Shown: positions 24,128 through 33,542 of the stretch, in pieces
Layout of the letters: each line of letters begins with the position of its first letter
How positions within the stretch are numbered: position 1 is the first letter of the stretch
Assembly (NCBI RefSeq): GCF_002858745.1
Contig: NZ_PJRO01000005.1
Location: forward strand, 254,865-318,864
Direction: 5' to 3'
Source: Mesorhizobium loti
Lineage (GTDB): Bacteria; Pseudomonadota; Alphaproteobacteria; Rhizobiales; Rhizobiaceae
DNA length: 64,000 nucleotides
Made by a program: the position numbers and the translations under genes
The notes under the pieces: generated by a model
What the model saw: the letters and a program-made list of their open reading frames with translations, nothing else
The model's database searches: none
What the model was told of the DNA's origin: nothing

Positions 24128-24541
24128 GGCGATACGGAATGAAGGATTGAGGTGAAGCGAGCCTAGCGGCGCGCGAGGCGGGCGGCGCGAACATCCCAAC
24201 CATTGTAGCGTCGGTCCCGTACGAGCAGAGGAATCTAACTGCTAAGATCTCATAGGTCTTAATTGTGCGTTTCAGAGACCAAGGCCGGTAGACCCGTTAT
24301 CTGACGGAACAGGCTCCAGATTGCGCTCTACGCGATTTTGCAAAGCCAATGCCGAGAATTAAGCTTGCCCTTGATGGAGTAGAGTGGGGCAAAACTTGCA
24401 AGCATATGTGAGTTCGCAAAGGCATATCAGTTTCTATTTTGCAGCGTGCAAAAGCAGAACAGGGGCGTTGCTCCTATTCTGAAATCTATCTAGAACATAG
24501 GAAGAACGATTGCGAATTGGCTGGCATTTTAACTAGCTCAG
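24128..24541. other. AT-rich intergenic stretch before the defence gene
   Basis: No gene is recognised. Composition becomes clearly AT-richer here than in traC/traD and marks the junction between transfer module and cargo. It probably contains the promoter of the large NTPase gene and could be a recombination joint. Confidence 0.5.
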
Positions 24542-27500
24542 GTGGCAATTAAAATTGGTGAGGTTGCGTTGTTCGGTGGGGGTGTCGCAGACAAATTCGG
24601 CAACATCTATGAGGCGCTGTGGGCTGTCCGACAGTTGCTTGCTGTCTTCCGTGCTGATGTTCGTTCGATTCGTCTCGAAGGTGTTAGCGCGGCCTTCAAA
24701 GGCTTTGAGTTCGCCGTCGATCACGGAAGCCATACGTCCTGGCATCAGACGAAGATCAACGCACCTAGCCAGAACTGGACGATTAGAGCGCTTGAACGAG
24801 AGGGCGTCCTTTCGGCTTTCGGATCAAGGCTTCGTGCAAATAGTCAGGACCGTTGTGTATTTATTTCACAGAGCCCGGCGGTCGATCTGTTAGACCTTGC
24901 AAACAAGGCTGCATATACAAGCGATTTCTCAGATTTTGATGGCGCCCTGCCGAAGTCTTCGCGAGTGCAATTCAAGAGCTTTTACACCACGACTGGGATT
25001 GCCCCTGAGACTGCGTTCGATTGGCTTCGGCGATGTGATTTTCTCACGTTACCCCAGCAGGAAATCACAAGCTCGATTGAGTCGTTTGGAGCTCTCTTGT
25101 TTCAAGGCGCTCCGACCACAGTGTACCCGGCGCTTCGCACATACTTGGAAGAGCGGCTGAACCGAGACCTTACGACTGAAATCATTCGCAAAGAGATACC
25201 GGATGCAGCCAAGCTGCGGATCAAAGACTGGTCACTCGATCCGACGTTGCGGCAACGAATAGAGGCTGAAACCAATGCCTACTTGGAGACATACACTCCA
25301 TTTGGTGCGGCAGGTCAGGTCGTTACTCGAACGCAACCAGAGGAGATCGTGTCGCTGTTGCGGGACGAGAGCGGGCCTCGTGTGATCTTGCTCAGCGGTG
25401 TCGCAGGATCGGGCAAGTCCGGCGTCGTTCGCGGTGTCTTAGACAAGCTCAAAACCGAAGGCACACTGCATCTAGCCTTGCGTATCGACCAGTATCTTCA
25501 ATGCAAGACGCCCGCCGATTTCGGCGAAAGCCTATTCGGTCGGACTGAAAGTCCGACAACGATTCTGAAAGGGCTTGCCCCCAACGCCTCTACGGTTCTT
25601 CTCATCGATCAGATCGACGCCGTTAGCGAAGTGTCAGGAAGAAACGGCGCTGCCAAGAATGCTATTTTGCGAATGATCGACGAGGCACAGCGCTACGGGA
25701 CCGTGCGAGTAGTGTTGATCTGCCGAACATTCGACATTGAAAGCGATGAGCGTATCAAACAGCTTCAAAAAGCTGATGATGTCGTTCAGATCAACGTACC
25801 GCTTCTCGATTGGGCCAATGAGGTCGCTCAAGTTGTTGCTGCCTTGGGTATCTCGCCGGATACTTTTGATGTGGCCCAAAAAACACTTCTGTGTTTGCCG
25901 TTGAATTTGGCTGTCTTCGCCGACGTCGCAGATGATGGCAACACGCAGTTTGCCTCCCGCAACGATCTTTTTGCTAAACTCTTGCAGTGCAAAGAACGAC
26001 TTATCACGGCGAACCGCGATCAGATCAGTTGGTCCTTGATGGCAGCCTTGACTGAACTCGCCCATTGGATGAGCGATCGGCAGCGTTTGAATGCGCCCTT
26101 CAGCGTGCTGGATGGCTTCCCCCGGGGCGTGGACATTTTAGCATCCGAACACCTCATCGTCCGTTCCCGTGGGGCGGTTAATTTCTTTCACGAGAGCTTC
26201 TTTGATTACATATTTGCCAGAGCATTTGCCGCGCGGGCGCAAACGCTCGTTGAACTTCTTACATCGACCGAACAGCATCTTTTTCGGCGGACGCAAGTGC
26301 GCCAAATTCTCGAAAGCCTGAGGCAGGGCGATCCGACTCGCTATCTTCATGAACTTAAACAAGTCATCACGAACAATGATGTCCGGTTTCATATTAAGAT
26401 CGCAGTCGCGCAATGGCTTGCCGCGTTGTCGGCGCCGACCGAGCAAGAGCGTGACATCGTGCTGGCGATGGACGTTCCCGACAAACCCTTTTCGGCGCTG
26501 GTTCGTACAGCCTTTCAGGGATCTGCGGGTTGGTTCGACGTGTTGCATCCCACTGGTTGGATTGCGGCTCAGTTAACCAGCGTGCTTGCGGCGCGAAAAA
26601 ACCCTATGCTGTGGTGGCTTGGAAACATCGCTGGCGCGCGACCGCAACCCATCGCGCAGATACTCGGTGTTTGGTGGAACGGCGACAGTGCCAGAGGGGC
26701 AGAACTGCTAAACTGGTTTGCCTATGTGCGGCGCCAAGGCCCAGATCAGGCATTGATTGATCTTTGCCAACGGGTTGTTCAATCGCGGCCACCTGGATTG
26801 TTCGATTCCAAAGGGAATTTTCGCCGTGAGCTACTCATCGCTACATGGGCAGGTGGTGAAAGTAATGCCGGAGCCGCCGCAATTCTGAAGGCATACTTCG
26901 ATGCTTGGTATGAAGAGCATCCCGATGCCAACCCATTCGAGCGTGAAGAGATACGAGACGTTGATTTGCATTCTTTGGGCGAACTCGGGAAAAAGGCACC
27001 CCTTGCCCTTTTGGATGGATCAATCGATGCGTTGGCGCGCGCGTTTGGAATCATCGCGAATAAGATCAAGGCCGGTGCATCCGATTATTCCTTCAGTCAC
27101 CGCGCCTACGCGGGTCACAATTTCGGGAGCGACAAGTACCTTGAGTTGATCCGTATTGCTTTGAGAAAGGTGGCAGTTCAGGATCCAAGTGAAGCGCGGC
27201 GAATACTCCATCGACTTGATCCATGGAGCCATGAAGCCGCGGTGCATCTCCATTTCGAAACAATTTCGGCTAACCCCGAGCTGTTTGCGGGCGAATTGCT
27301 ACCTCTCTTGAGTGTGCCGACAATTTTCCACGCGGGATGGATGGGCGCTGGTTGGCGCTCGTTCGCCGACGCAGCAAAGGCAGCGATGCCCTACTTGGAT
27401 GAAGCGGGCCACCTAGCGGTGGAGCGGACCGTGCTCTCTCACCGACCAGAGCTGGACTATGCCGTTAAATCGGCGAAGCAACTCAAGGCTGGCGAGAAAG

Positions 27501-29290
27501 ACGCGCTGGCATGGAAAACGCCAAAGCGCGTCGTTGCGCAACTTGCAATAAGCGGGCACGAGGAATTCTGCATTCTTGAGACCATCGGTCGCGACTTGCT
27601 CAGTCCACGTGCACGTCGCCGTCTCGACGAACTGCACCGCAAGTTTCGCATTAGAGAAGTACAACAGCCGACGAATGTGCGTGCGTACGGTGTCGAACCG
27701 CCAATCGACAAAGACAGCGCGGCCCATATGACCGATGAGCAATGGCTTTCGGCTATGCAGGCCCATAGTAGAGATAATGAGCGTCATTACGGCAATGGCT
27801 CAGCAACAGGCGGGTCGCTACAGCTAGCCCAGGTGCTACAGCAGCTAACGAGAGAGGATCCCGACCGGTTTGCGCGACTTCAAATACGTATTCCTGACAA
27901 CGCCAACCAAGTCTTCATTCGGCAAATATTGTGGGGTTTAGCGGAGGTTGAAACTGTAGAACTGGCGCCGTTGCAGGCATCCGTGATTGACGCGCATAGC
28001 CGCGAGGGAAGGCCGTTCAGCGACGGCGTTGTTAGGTTAATTGGGAAGCATCCCGCGCTAGGCCGCTCATCACCATGCTGGAACATTTTGGTCTGGCACA
28101 TCATGAACGGCAACGCGTCTGACAGCGAAAAAATCGACATAGACAATACTGAACAGGAAACGAAAACGATCGACACGCTGCTCGATCAAGGTGGAAAATT
28201 ATACATTCGTGGATTGAACAGCACGCGGGGGTGGGCACTGGAGGCTCTTGCGGCCGTACTTTGGCATACTCCTGAGCGCTTAGCGGATGCATGGCCTCTG
28301 TTGGTAGATCGGATAAAGGCCGAGTCGAAAATAAGCGTACGCTGTTGCATCCCCAATCCCCTCACGCCGATGTTCAATGAGGACAAGGATCGATGCGCCT
28401 CTCTGCTGGAAATGTTGGTAGAAGGGAGTGCCGATGGACGACGACGAGGCTTCGCGATGGCTGCCGTCGGCAAGTTAGTTTTCCTTCCTCAATGGATACC
28501 TCTAGGCGCGCGGAGGGTACTAGCGTTGGCGGGGCTGCGAGTTGCGTGGGCGTTGGTGCGACGTCAAGCCTCTCGTTCCGAATGGTTGGCCCCGCTCATC
28601 ACTCATCCAACTGCAAACCTTCTTCCTTACATTGTCTATCATGTCGCTGTTGTGGGACGACGACTGCTGTCAAAATTGCTCATTTATGGCGATCCAAACA
28701 TGCGCCTAGTAGCAACATGGCACATTATTCGTGCGAGCTACAATGACGCCGATTATGTTGCTGTCGCCGATACCTTGGAGAACGGATCGTTGGACGCCAA
28801 GCGGCTTGCAGCCGACATCGCGTCCCACTCGGTTCTGCGCGATACATTCCGTGACAGAGCGATACGGAATCTCCGCCGTTATTTTAACGACGATGACAGG
28901 GATGTCCGTAAGCAGGCATCAGGGGTATTTCGGGAGATTCCTGCCGATCAGTTTTTTGCGTTTACAGAACTTGCCCAAGCTTATCTGGAGAGCAAAGCGT
29001 TTGAGGCAGACTCTTTCGCATTCCTCCATGCGCTGGAGAATGCCACATGCAACGTCTCTGGTTTAGTTATTGCGGCCTCAGAGCGAGTATTGCGCGACTT
29101 GAGTGTTGACGGAGACGGCGCAAACCACAGAGATATGGACATTCATCAAATCCGCGATCTTATCAAAATCGAGTATGCGAATTCAGAGGACGACCCCGCG
29201 CTGAGAAAGCGATTGCTCAATGTAATTGACCAAATGCTGATGCTGGAGTTGTACGGCGTCGATGAAATCACCAGAACACATGAGCGGTAA
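24542..29290 (+). CDS. large STAND-type NTPase with Cap4-like nuclease N-terminus (Avs-like antiphage protein)
   Basis: 1582 residues from the GTG at 24542; the conserved N-terminal motif begins at residue 12, so this start is needed. Residues 1-120 resemble the Cap4/DUF4297 nuclease fold: GGGVADKFGNIYEALWAV, acidic residues Glu46, Glu56 and Asp60, then Gln69-x-Lys71 (HQTK). Residues of about 270-480 are a P-loop NTPase: Walker A GVAGSGKSGV (286-295) and Walker B TVLLIDQIDAV (351-361). The remaining 1100 residues are helical, probably repeats forming a sensor arm. Nuclease-STAND-repeat proteins recognise phage proteins and then cut DNA. Lower GC than the core genome and its place in a mobile element support this. 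The exact class is not settled. Confidence 0.75.
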   Translation: MAIKIGEVALFGGGVADKFGNIYEALWAVRQLLAVFRADVRSIRLEGVSAAFKGFEFAVDHGSHTSWHQTKINAPSQNWTIRALEREGVLSAFGSRLRANSQDRCVFISQSPAVDLLDLANKAAYTSDFSDFDGALPKSSRVQFKSFYTTTGIAPETAFDWLRRCDFLTLPQQEITSSIESFGALLFQGAPTTVYPALRTYLEERLNRDLTTEIIRKEIPDAAKLRIKDWSLDPTLRQRIEAETNAYLETYTPFGAAGQVVTRTQPEEIVSLLRDESGPRVILLSGVAGSGKSGVVRGVLDKLKTEGTLHLALRIDQYLQCKTPADFGESLFGRTESPTTILKGLAPNASTVLLIDQIDAVSEVSGRNGAAKNAILRMIDEAQRYGTVRVVLICRTFDIESDERIKQLQKADDVVQINVPLLDWANEVAQVVAALGISPDTFDVAQKTLLCLPLNLAVFADVADDGNTQFASRNDLFAKLLQCKERLITANRDQISWSLMAALTELAHWMSDRQRLNAPFSVLDGFPRGVDILASEHLIVRSRGAVNFFHESFFDYIFARAFAARAQTLVELLTSTEQHLFRRTQVRQILESLRQGDPTRYLHELKQVITNNDVRFHIKIAVAQWLAALSAPTEQERDIVLAMDVPDKPFSALVRTAFQGSAGWFDVLHPTGWIAAQLTSVLAARKNPMLWWLGNIAGARPQPIAQILGVWWNGDSARGAELLNWFAYVRRQGPDQALIDLCQRVVQSRPPGLFDSKGNFRRELLIATWAGGESNAGAAAILKAYFDAWYEEHPDANPFEREEIRDVDLHSLGELGKKAPLALLDGSIDALARAFGIIANKIKAGASDYSFSHRAYAGHNFGSDKYLELIRIALRKVAVQDPSEARRILHRLDPWSHEAAVHLHFETISANPELFAGELLPLLSVPTIFHAGWMGAGWRSFADAAKAAMPYLDEAGHLAVERTVLSHRPELDYAVKSAKQLKAGEKDALAWKTPKRVVAQLAISGHEEFCILETIGRDLLSPRARRRLDELHRKFRIREVQQPTNVRAYGVEPPIDKDSAAHMTDEQWLSAMQAHSRDNERHYGNGSATGGSLQLAQVLQQLTREDPDRFARLQIRIPDNANQVFIRQILWGLAEVETVELAPLQASVIDAHSREGRPFSDGVVRLIGKHPALGRSSPCWNILVWHIMNGNASDSEKIDIDNTEQETKTIDTLLDQGGKLYIRGLNSTRGWALEALAAVLWHTPERLADAWPLLVDRIKAESKISVRCCIPNPLTPMFNEDKDRCASLLEMLVEGSADGRRRGFAMAAVGKLVFLPQWIPLGARRVLALAGLRVAWALVRRQASRSEWLAPLITHPTANLLPYIVYHVAVVGRRLLSKLLIYGDPNMRLVATWHIIRASYNDADYVAVADTLENGSLDAKRLAADIASHSVLRDTFRDRAIRNLRRYFNDDDRDVRKQASGVFREIPADQFFAFTELAQAYLESKAFEADSFAFLHALENATCNVSGLVIAASERVLRDLSVDGDGANHRDMDIHQIRDLIKIEYANSEDDPALRKRLLNVIDQMLMLELYGVDEITRTHER

Positions 29291-29555
29291 TGTCGCGTTT
29301 CCTTTTTGACAACGATGTTTCCTCCGTCGTCAAGGCGATGGATGACCTTGCGATGCAATGGCCTGAGTATGTCCTTGGCCCGAGCAAAATCCCTCGACGT
29401 TCCTCGATCCGGAAATGCCGTGCATTTTTCGTAATTTCCTGAATTCAACGCAGACGAATAGGGAGCTTTGTCGGGAGCGTTGGTACAGTCTGAGGTTTGG
29501 CGTAGCGACGGAGTTTAGCGCAGTCGTTGACCGCAGCTCCATCCAACGGTCGCCG

Positions 29556-30875
29556 TTATGGCATTTTCTCTACCTCGCCCACCCATTTCGCGGACATACG
29601 ATTTGAATAGATGCCACCGTACCCGCATAGCTTGAGCAGGAAAATCTCGATATACCATTGTGCGAGCTTCCAACTCGGAACCACCAGCGGGGCGAGTCTG
29701 GATTTGATACGGCGGGTCGGGTGAACCAATTCGTTGCGTATCGTCACGATCGCATCCGGACCATCCGTGAAATCGCCCACCCGCTTTGCCTTTTGCAGTT
29801 CGCTAATTGGGGGAAGAGCGATCGGTATTTTCAACAACTGGCAAGCGTGTCTGAGTTTCTCGGCCGCAGGACGAGGAATTTGTGCACCATTTGCCGTAAG
29901 CACCGCCAGGGCCAACCGCTCCAATGCTGCTTGCGAAAGGATCAAGCCGCTATCGATGCCGGCGCCCTCACCGGCCCGGTTGCTGCGAAGATACCAGTAG
30001 AGCGCAGAAGAGACTGCTGGTCCGAACTGCGCATCGTGGAGGATTTTCAAGAAGCCGGGATAGACCTGTGAAAGGCATTCGCCGTGATGAATGTCGAACC
30101 AACCGACATGCGATTGGTGCGGTGTGGAAAGCAGCGCGCCCCATGATTCATAGACGACCTGTCCTTTCTTGTCGTAGCCGACCGGACCGAAGATCGATGT
30201 CCACTGTCCTCGCGCGAACGAGAGAAAACGATGAAGGTTATTAATGAGGCGATCCAGCGCCTCTATTGAGAACGCCTTTCCACCCGCCCTTGAGACTTTT
30301 ATGACATGGGTGATGGCGTTTCCGCCCTCGGCTTTCAGTTGCTTGGTAAGCCGAGCCGTTTGCGGCAGTTCTTGAATTTCGACCTCCCACGAATCACTAT
30401 TTAGGACAAGGCGCCCGAGTCGTCTTTGGCTGGGACCATCTCTGTGTATGAAATCCGTTCGAGGCTCGCCCAAACAGACAAACGCCGGAAAGTTCAAAAG
30501 ATGAAGAACTGCCTTCTGAAGCCGGACACGGCGGTCACGGTAAAAAGAAAAAGCTCCCGAGCGCGCTAGAAGCTGCATTTCGCAGGTATCATTCGTCGCT
30601 CGAGATTCGATGCAGATAGCCTCTACAGCGTGGCCAAATTCGCCGAAGCGCAACATCAATTTGCCCTGGTCTTCCACATGCAGGAGGGGCTGCGATGAAA
30701 GATCGAATGAGGCCGTAATTATGACGCGTTCACGGTTGCCCAAATACAGTCGCGCCGTTCCATGGCCTGTTGCGTTCTTTTCGTTTTGATTGAGCTCGAT
30801 GGCTGCGGAGCCGAGTTCAATCGTTACGTTTGGGGCATCGGACCAGAATTTCGGCGCTATCTGTTCGACCATCAT
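29556..30875 (-). CDS. HEPN-domain protein (ApeA-like), probable defence ribonuclease
   Basis: 439 residues. The C-terminal third is helical and holds RNELVHP (Arg380, His385), the R-x4-H motif of HEPN RNases, then an amphipathic helix and the end block LKLCGYGGIYSNR, a pattern common in ApeA-type proteins. The N-terminal 200 residues are mostly beta strands (NVTIELGSAAIELNQNEKN, ATGHGTARLYLGNRERVIIT), which could be a sensor domain. ApeA-type proteins stop phage by cleaving RNA in infected cells. The gene is divergent from another HEPN-like gene across 247 bp. The start may be the ATG at 30875 or the next one. Assignment is by motif only. Confidence 0.6.
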   Translation of the reverse strand: MMVEQIAPKFWSDAPNVTIELGSAAIELNQNEKNATGHGTARLYLGNRERVIITASFDLSSQPLLHVEDQGKLMLRFGEFGHAVEAICIESRATNDTCEMQLLARSGAFSFYRDRRVRLQKAVLHLLNFPAFVCLGEPRTDFIHRDGPSQRRLGRLVLNSDSWEVEIQELPQTARLTKQLKAEGGNAITHVIKVSRAGGKAFSIEALDRLINNLHRFLSFARGQWTSIFGPVGYDKKGQVVYESWGALLSTPHQSHVGWFDIHHGECLSQVYPGFLKILHDAQFGPAVSSALYWYLRSNRAGEGAGIDSGLILSQAALERLALAVLTANGAQIPRPAAEKLRHACQLLKIPIALPPISELQKAKRVGDFTDGPDAIVTIRNELVHPTRRIKSRLAPLVVPSWKLAQWYIEIFLLKLCGYGGIYSNRMSAKWVGEVEKMP

Positions 30876-31122
30876 TGTCCCCTCCGAGGTCGCCGGTATT
30901 GACTTATGCTAAGCTGCTCGCAAAGGATCGTTGCGAGGTGCTCTACTTGTCAGCTGATGTTTTTACCATCTAGCCCAGATTGGCGCGCATCTGGGAGTTC
31001 CCCTAAACGCTAACTCTTGTTGGAAAAACCTGCCGTTCTCGCTTTATGCGCGGCAATACTGAAACCATTGCGACGGGGAATATCGCCTTGCGCCCCCGTT
31101 TTCAGTTCATTGTAGGCAGTGA

Positions 31123-32511
31123 ATGACACCGAATATCCAACAAGAGGAAGCATTCAAGGGCGCCCGACCCCATCCGGTATTCCGGTTCGTCTTCTCAGAG
31201 ATGGTGCGTCTACAAACCGAGGTCAACGAAAGACGCATCGATCACTGGCACTTCCAGGATGCCTTGTGCGCTATTCAGATGCCTTCCGGGCCACGGTTTA
31301 CGATTGGACTCCAGGCCGAGCGGAAGCTGCATGCACTGGCGCGCGATACGATTGAGCAACGCGATGATTTGGTCGGAAAATTTGATCCAGCGGATTTGGT
31401 AAGAGAGTTCAAAAGCGAAATCGCGAAGGAAATTGAATTTCAGACTGAAAGATCCGCCAAGGATATCGTAGAGGAATGCTCTGACCGCTTGGCTCGAAGT
31501 CGACTGGATACGGTAACGTACTACGTTCCTTGCATTCTTCCGGAACATTCACTGATTGTACGGTTTCGTATTGGCCCGGTCCTATTCCACCGCAAAGATA
31601 GGCTATGGCCCGAATTACGGGCCCATTTCAATGGTCGGTCGTCTGAATGGTTCAGCAAATACACCGATGGTATTGAGCACTATAATTGGGTCGCTTGCGT
31701 CGAGGTAAACGGATTCTCTGAGAGGAAAGGGTGGGACCGGGCATACCTTCTAGCGGAATTGGCGATTGCAGCGATCAAGATTCTGTATTCCGCCAACGAT
31801 GCAGTTTGGTATGGCGCAGATTCTCAACTGATGCCACCTTTGCTGAGACACGGAATAAGCCGCACCAACCTCGAAAAGGCATCCATAAGCTGGAATAGGA
31901 AATTTCGGGCTGTCAAGGACGATGATACTGTGGAGTCGATCCTATCGGGGCAGCGCAGTGACTTCATCTATATTGTCGGTGAATTCCTGAAACAACACGC
32001 CTTGCGGGGGGAATTCGGCTTTGTCGGCAACAAGATCATATCGGCGCTCAAATGGAGCGATCTGGCCAACAGCCATATGCTGCCCTCCCAGAGAATTATA
32101 TCCTATTCAAATTGCTTGGAGGTGCTGTTTGTAACGAATGAAAATAACAAGACCTCGCAGATTCGTGACCGTTCTTTGTACTTCTTGAGTGTCGTAGATT
32201 CTGAAAGAGATTGGGGCCACGATGTCTCGAGTTTGTACAAGGCCCGATCCAACCTCGTTCATGGAGATACTTCCCCGATTGCCGCCCTTAATGATAAATT
32301 TGTTGATCTCGGAAAGCTCATTACCGACAACTGCGTTATTGGGATGATCTATTTTTGCGTATGGCTTCTCAAAAAATACCCGACCGAGACAACAAAACGC
32401 ACCAATAGCCCGTTCGACGGCAGAGCGAATTTTACCAAGGCGTTTCTCAAGGATCTTCCGATATTCACAGCGGAGATCAAGAAGAGGACATTTAACGCCA
32501 CAGACACTTAG
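31123..32511 (+). CDS. HEPN-like protein of the defence block
   Basis: 462 residues from the ATG at 31123. The C-terminal part is helical and contains LYKARSNLVHGDTS, an R-x4-H motif (Arg375, His380) as in HEPN/ApeA-type proteins. A helix before it (RIISYSNCLEVLFVTNEN) fits the first HEPN helix. The N-terminal half is charged, with a possible coiled coil (LVREFKSEIAKEIEFQTERS). I recognise no other domain. It ends with TAG at 32509-32511, and the same frame remains open behind it into the DUF4238 coding sequence, so the two may be one operon or, by readthrough or sequencing error, one protein. Confidence 0.55.
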   Translation: MTPNIQQEEAFKGARPHPVFRFVFSEMVRLQTEVNERRIDHWHFQDALCAIQMPSGPRFTIGLQAERKLHALARDTIEQRDDLVGKFDPADLVREFKSEIAKEIEFQTERSAKDIVEECSDRLARSRLDTVTYYVPCILPEHSLIVRFRIGPVLFHRKDRLWPELRAHFNGRSSEWFSKYTDGIEHYNWVACVEVNGFSERKGWDRAYLLAELAIAAIKILYSANDAVWYGADSQLMPPLLRHGISRTNLEKASISWNRKFRAVKDDDTVESILSGQRSDFIYIVGEFLKQHALRGEFGFVGNKIISALKWSDLANSHMLPSQRIISYSNCLEVLFVTNENNKTSQIRDRSLYFLSVVDSERDWGHDVSSLYKARSNLVHGDTSPIAALNDKFVDLGKLITDNCVIGMIYFCVWLLKKYPTETTKRTNSPFDGRANFTKAFLKDLPIFTAEIKKRTFNATDT

Positions 32512-32550
32512 GCCAATATCGTTGTAGGCCTACGCAAAAGAACGAGCAAG

Positions 32551-33462
32551 CTGCTGCAGAATACGCCCCGCAACCATCATTATGTACCGCAATTCTATCT
32601 GCGTAATTTCGCGATAGATCCCGAAAAGCAAAAGCTCACCACCGTAGCTAAGCATGGCCATGTTGCTGTCTGGGCGAAGCGTTCGATAAAAAGTCTCGGC
32701 TTTGAACGCGACCTCTACGTTTCGTTGCGCAAAGGCGTGCCAGTTTCTGTTGAAACAATCATCAACGAACGGGTTGAAACTCCAATTTCGGAAAGCGATA
32801 CGTGGAAAAAAATCGCAAGTGGTAGATCGGATGCTCTCGATACGTACGACAAGCCAATCATCTATGCCCTGATCCGGCACCTTAACGTCCGCACGCCACA
32901 TCATCTATCCATTACGATGGAACTAGCGAGACTGGCCGCGGACAAAAATAGCGCCATTCCATTCACCAATGAAGAGCGTGAGCACTACGCTTACATCCGG
33001 GAAAACCCGAATGAAGCGAAGGCCATGTTCAATCTCATGTCCATGTCAACGGAATGGGCAGAGGTCGACTACCGGAGGGCCGCAATTTCAATATTGCGTT
33101 CGCCGATACCGATTCGAACACTCAGTTCACCGGTGATGTCTATTCGTGCACCAGACCATCCGGCTTTATATCTACCAAAACCTGGCCTGACGCCGTATCA
33201 GTTGGTTCTCGCACTTAACCCAACCACGATCGCTAGCGCCATACTTGGTGATTTCGACAACGCATTCGTAAATGGTGAAATGCCACTGGATTCCGCGATG
33301 GGATTCAATCGGCATTTCGTTGCACAGTTCGCATTCTATGACGGCATTCGGCATCTGGTAACGGATCGCGATGATCTATCTACCGATATGACTTGGGGAC
33401 CATATAAATTAGTCAACGATACAGGCCAGAAGATCACCTATCGTCGAAATAAACACGACTGA
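32551..33462 (+). CDS. DUF4238 family protein with unclear start
   Basis: The family signature HHYVPQFYLRNFA begins at 32575 and is in frame with the stop at 33462; the rest is helical (YALIRHLNVRTPHHLSITME, NLMSMSTEWAEVDY) and about 300 residues long, normal for DUF4238. Between the upstream TAG (32509) and the signature there is no ATG, GTG or TTG. The candidates are CTG at 32551 or 32554 or ATC at 32518. The TTG at 32725 would remove the signature. DUF4238 proteins are of unknown function and frequent in defence islands. Possible explanations are a rare start, readthrough of the TAG, or a lost start codon. The start given is a placeholder. Confidence 0.6.
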   Translation: MLQNTPRNHHYVPQFYLRNFAIDPEKQKLTTVAKHGHVAVWAKRSIKSLGFERDLYVSLRKGVPVSVETIINERVETPISESDTWKKIASGRSDALDTYDKPIIYALIRHLNVRTPHHLSITMELARLAADKNSAIPFTNEEREHYAYIRENPNEAKAMFNLMSMSTEWAEVDYRRAAISILRSPIPIRTLSSPVMSIRAPDHPALYLPKPGLTPYQLVLALNPTTIASAILGDFDNAFVNGEMPLDSAMGFNRHFVAQFAFYDGIRHLVTDRDDLSTDMTWGPYKLVNDTGQKITYRRNKHD

Positions 33463-33542
33463 CGGCAAGTCAGTCTCCACCTGTTCCATTTCCCCAGCCA
33501 CACAGTAGTCCGGCCACTAGCGCCCGTCGTGCCACATCGCCG

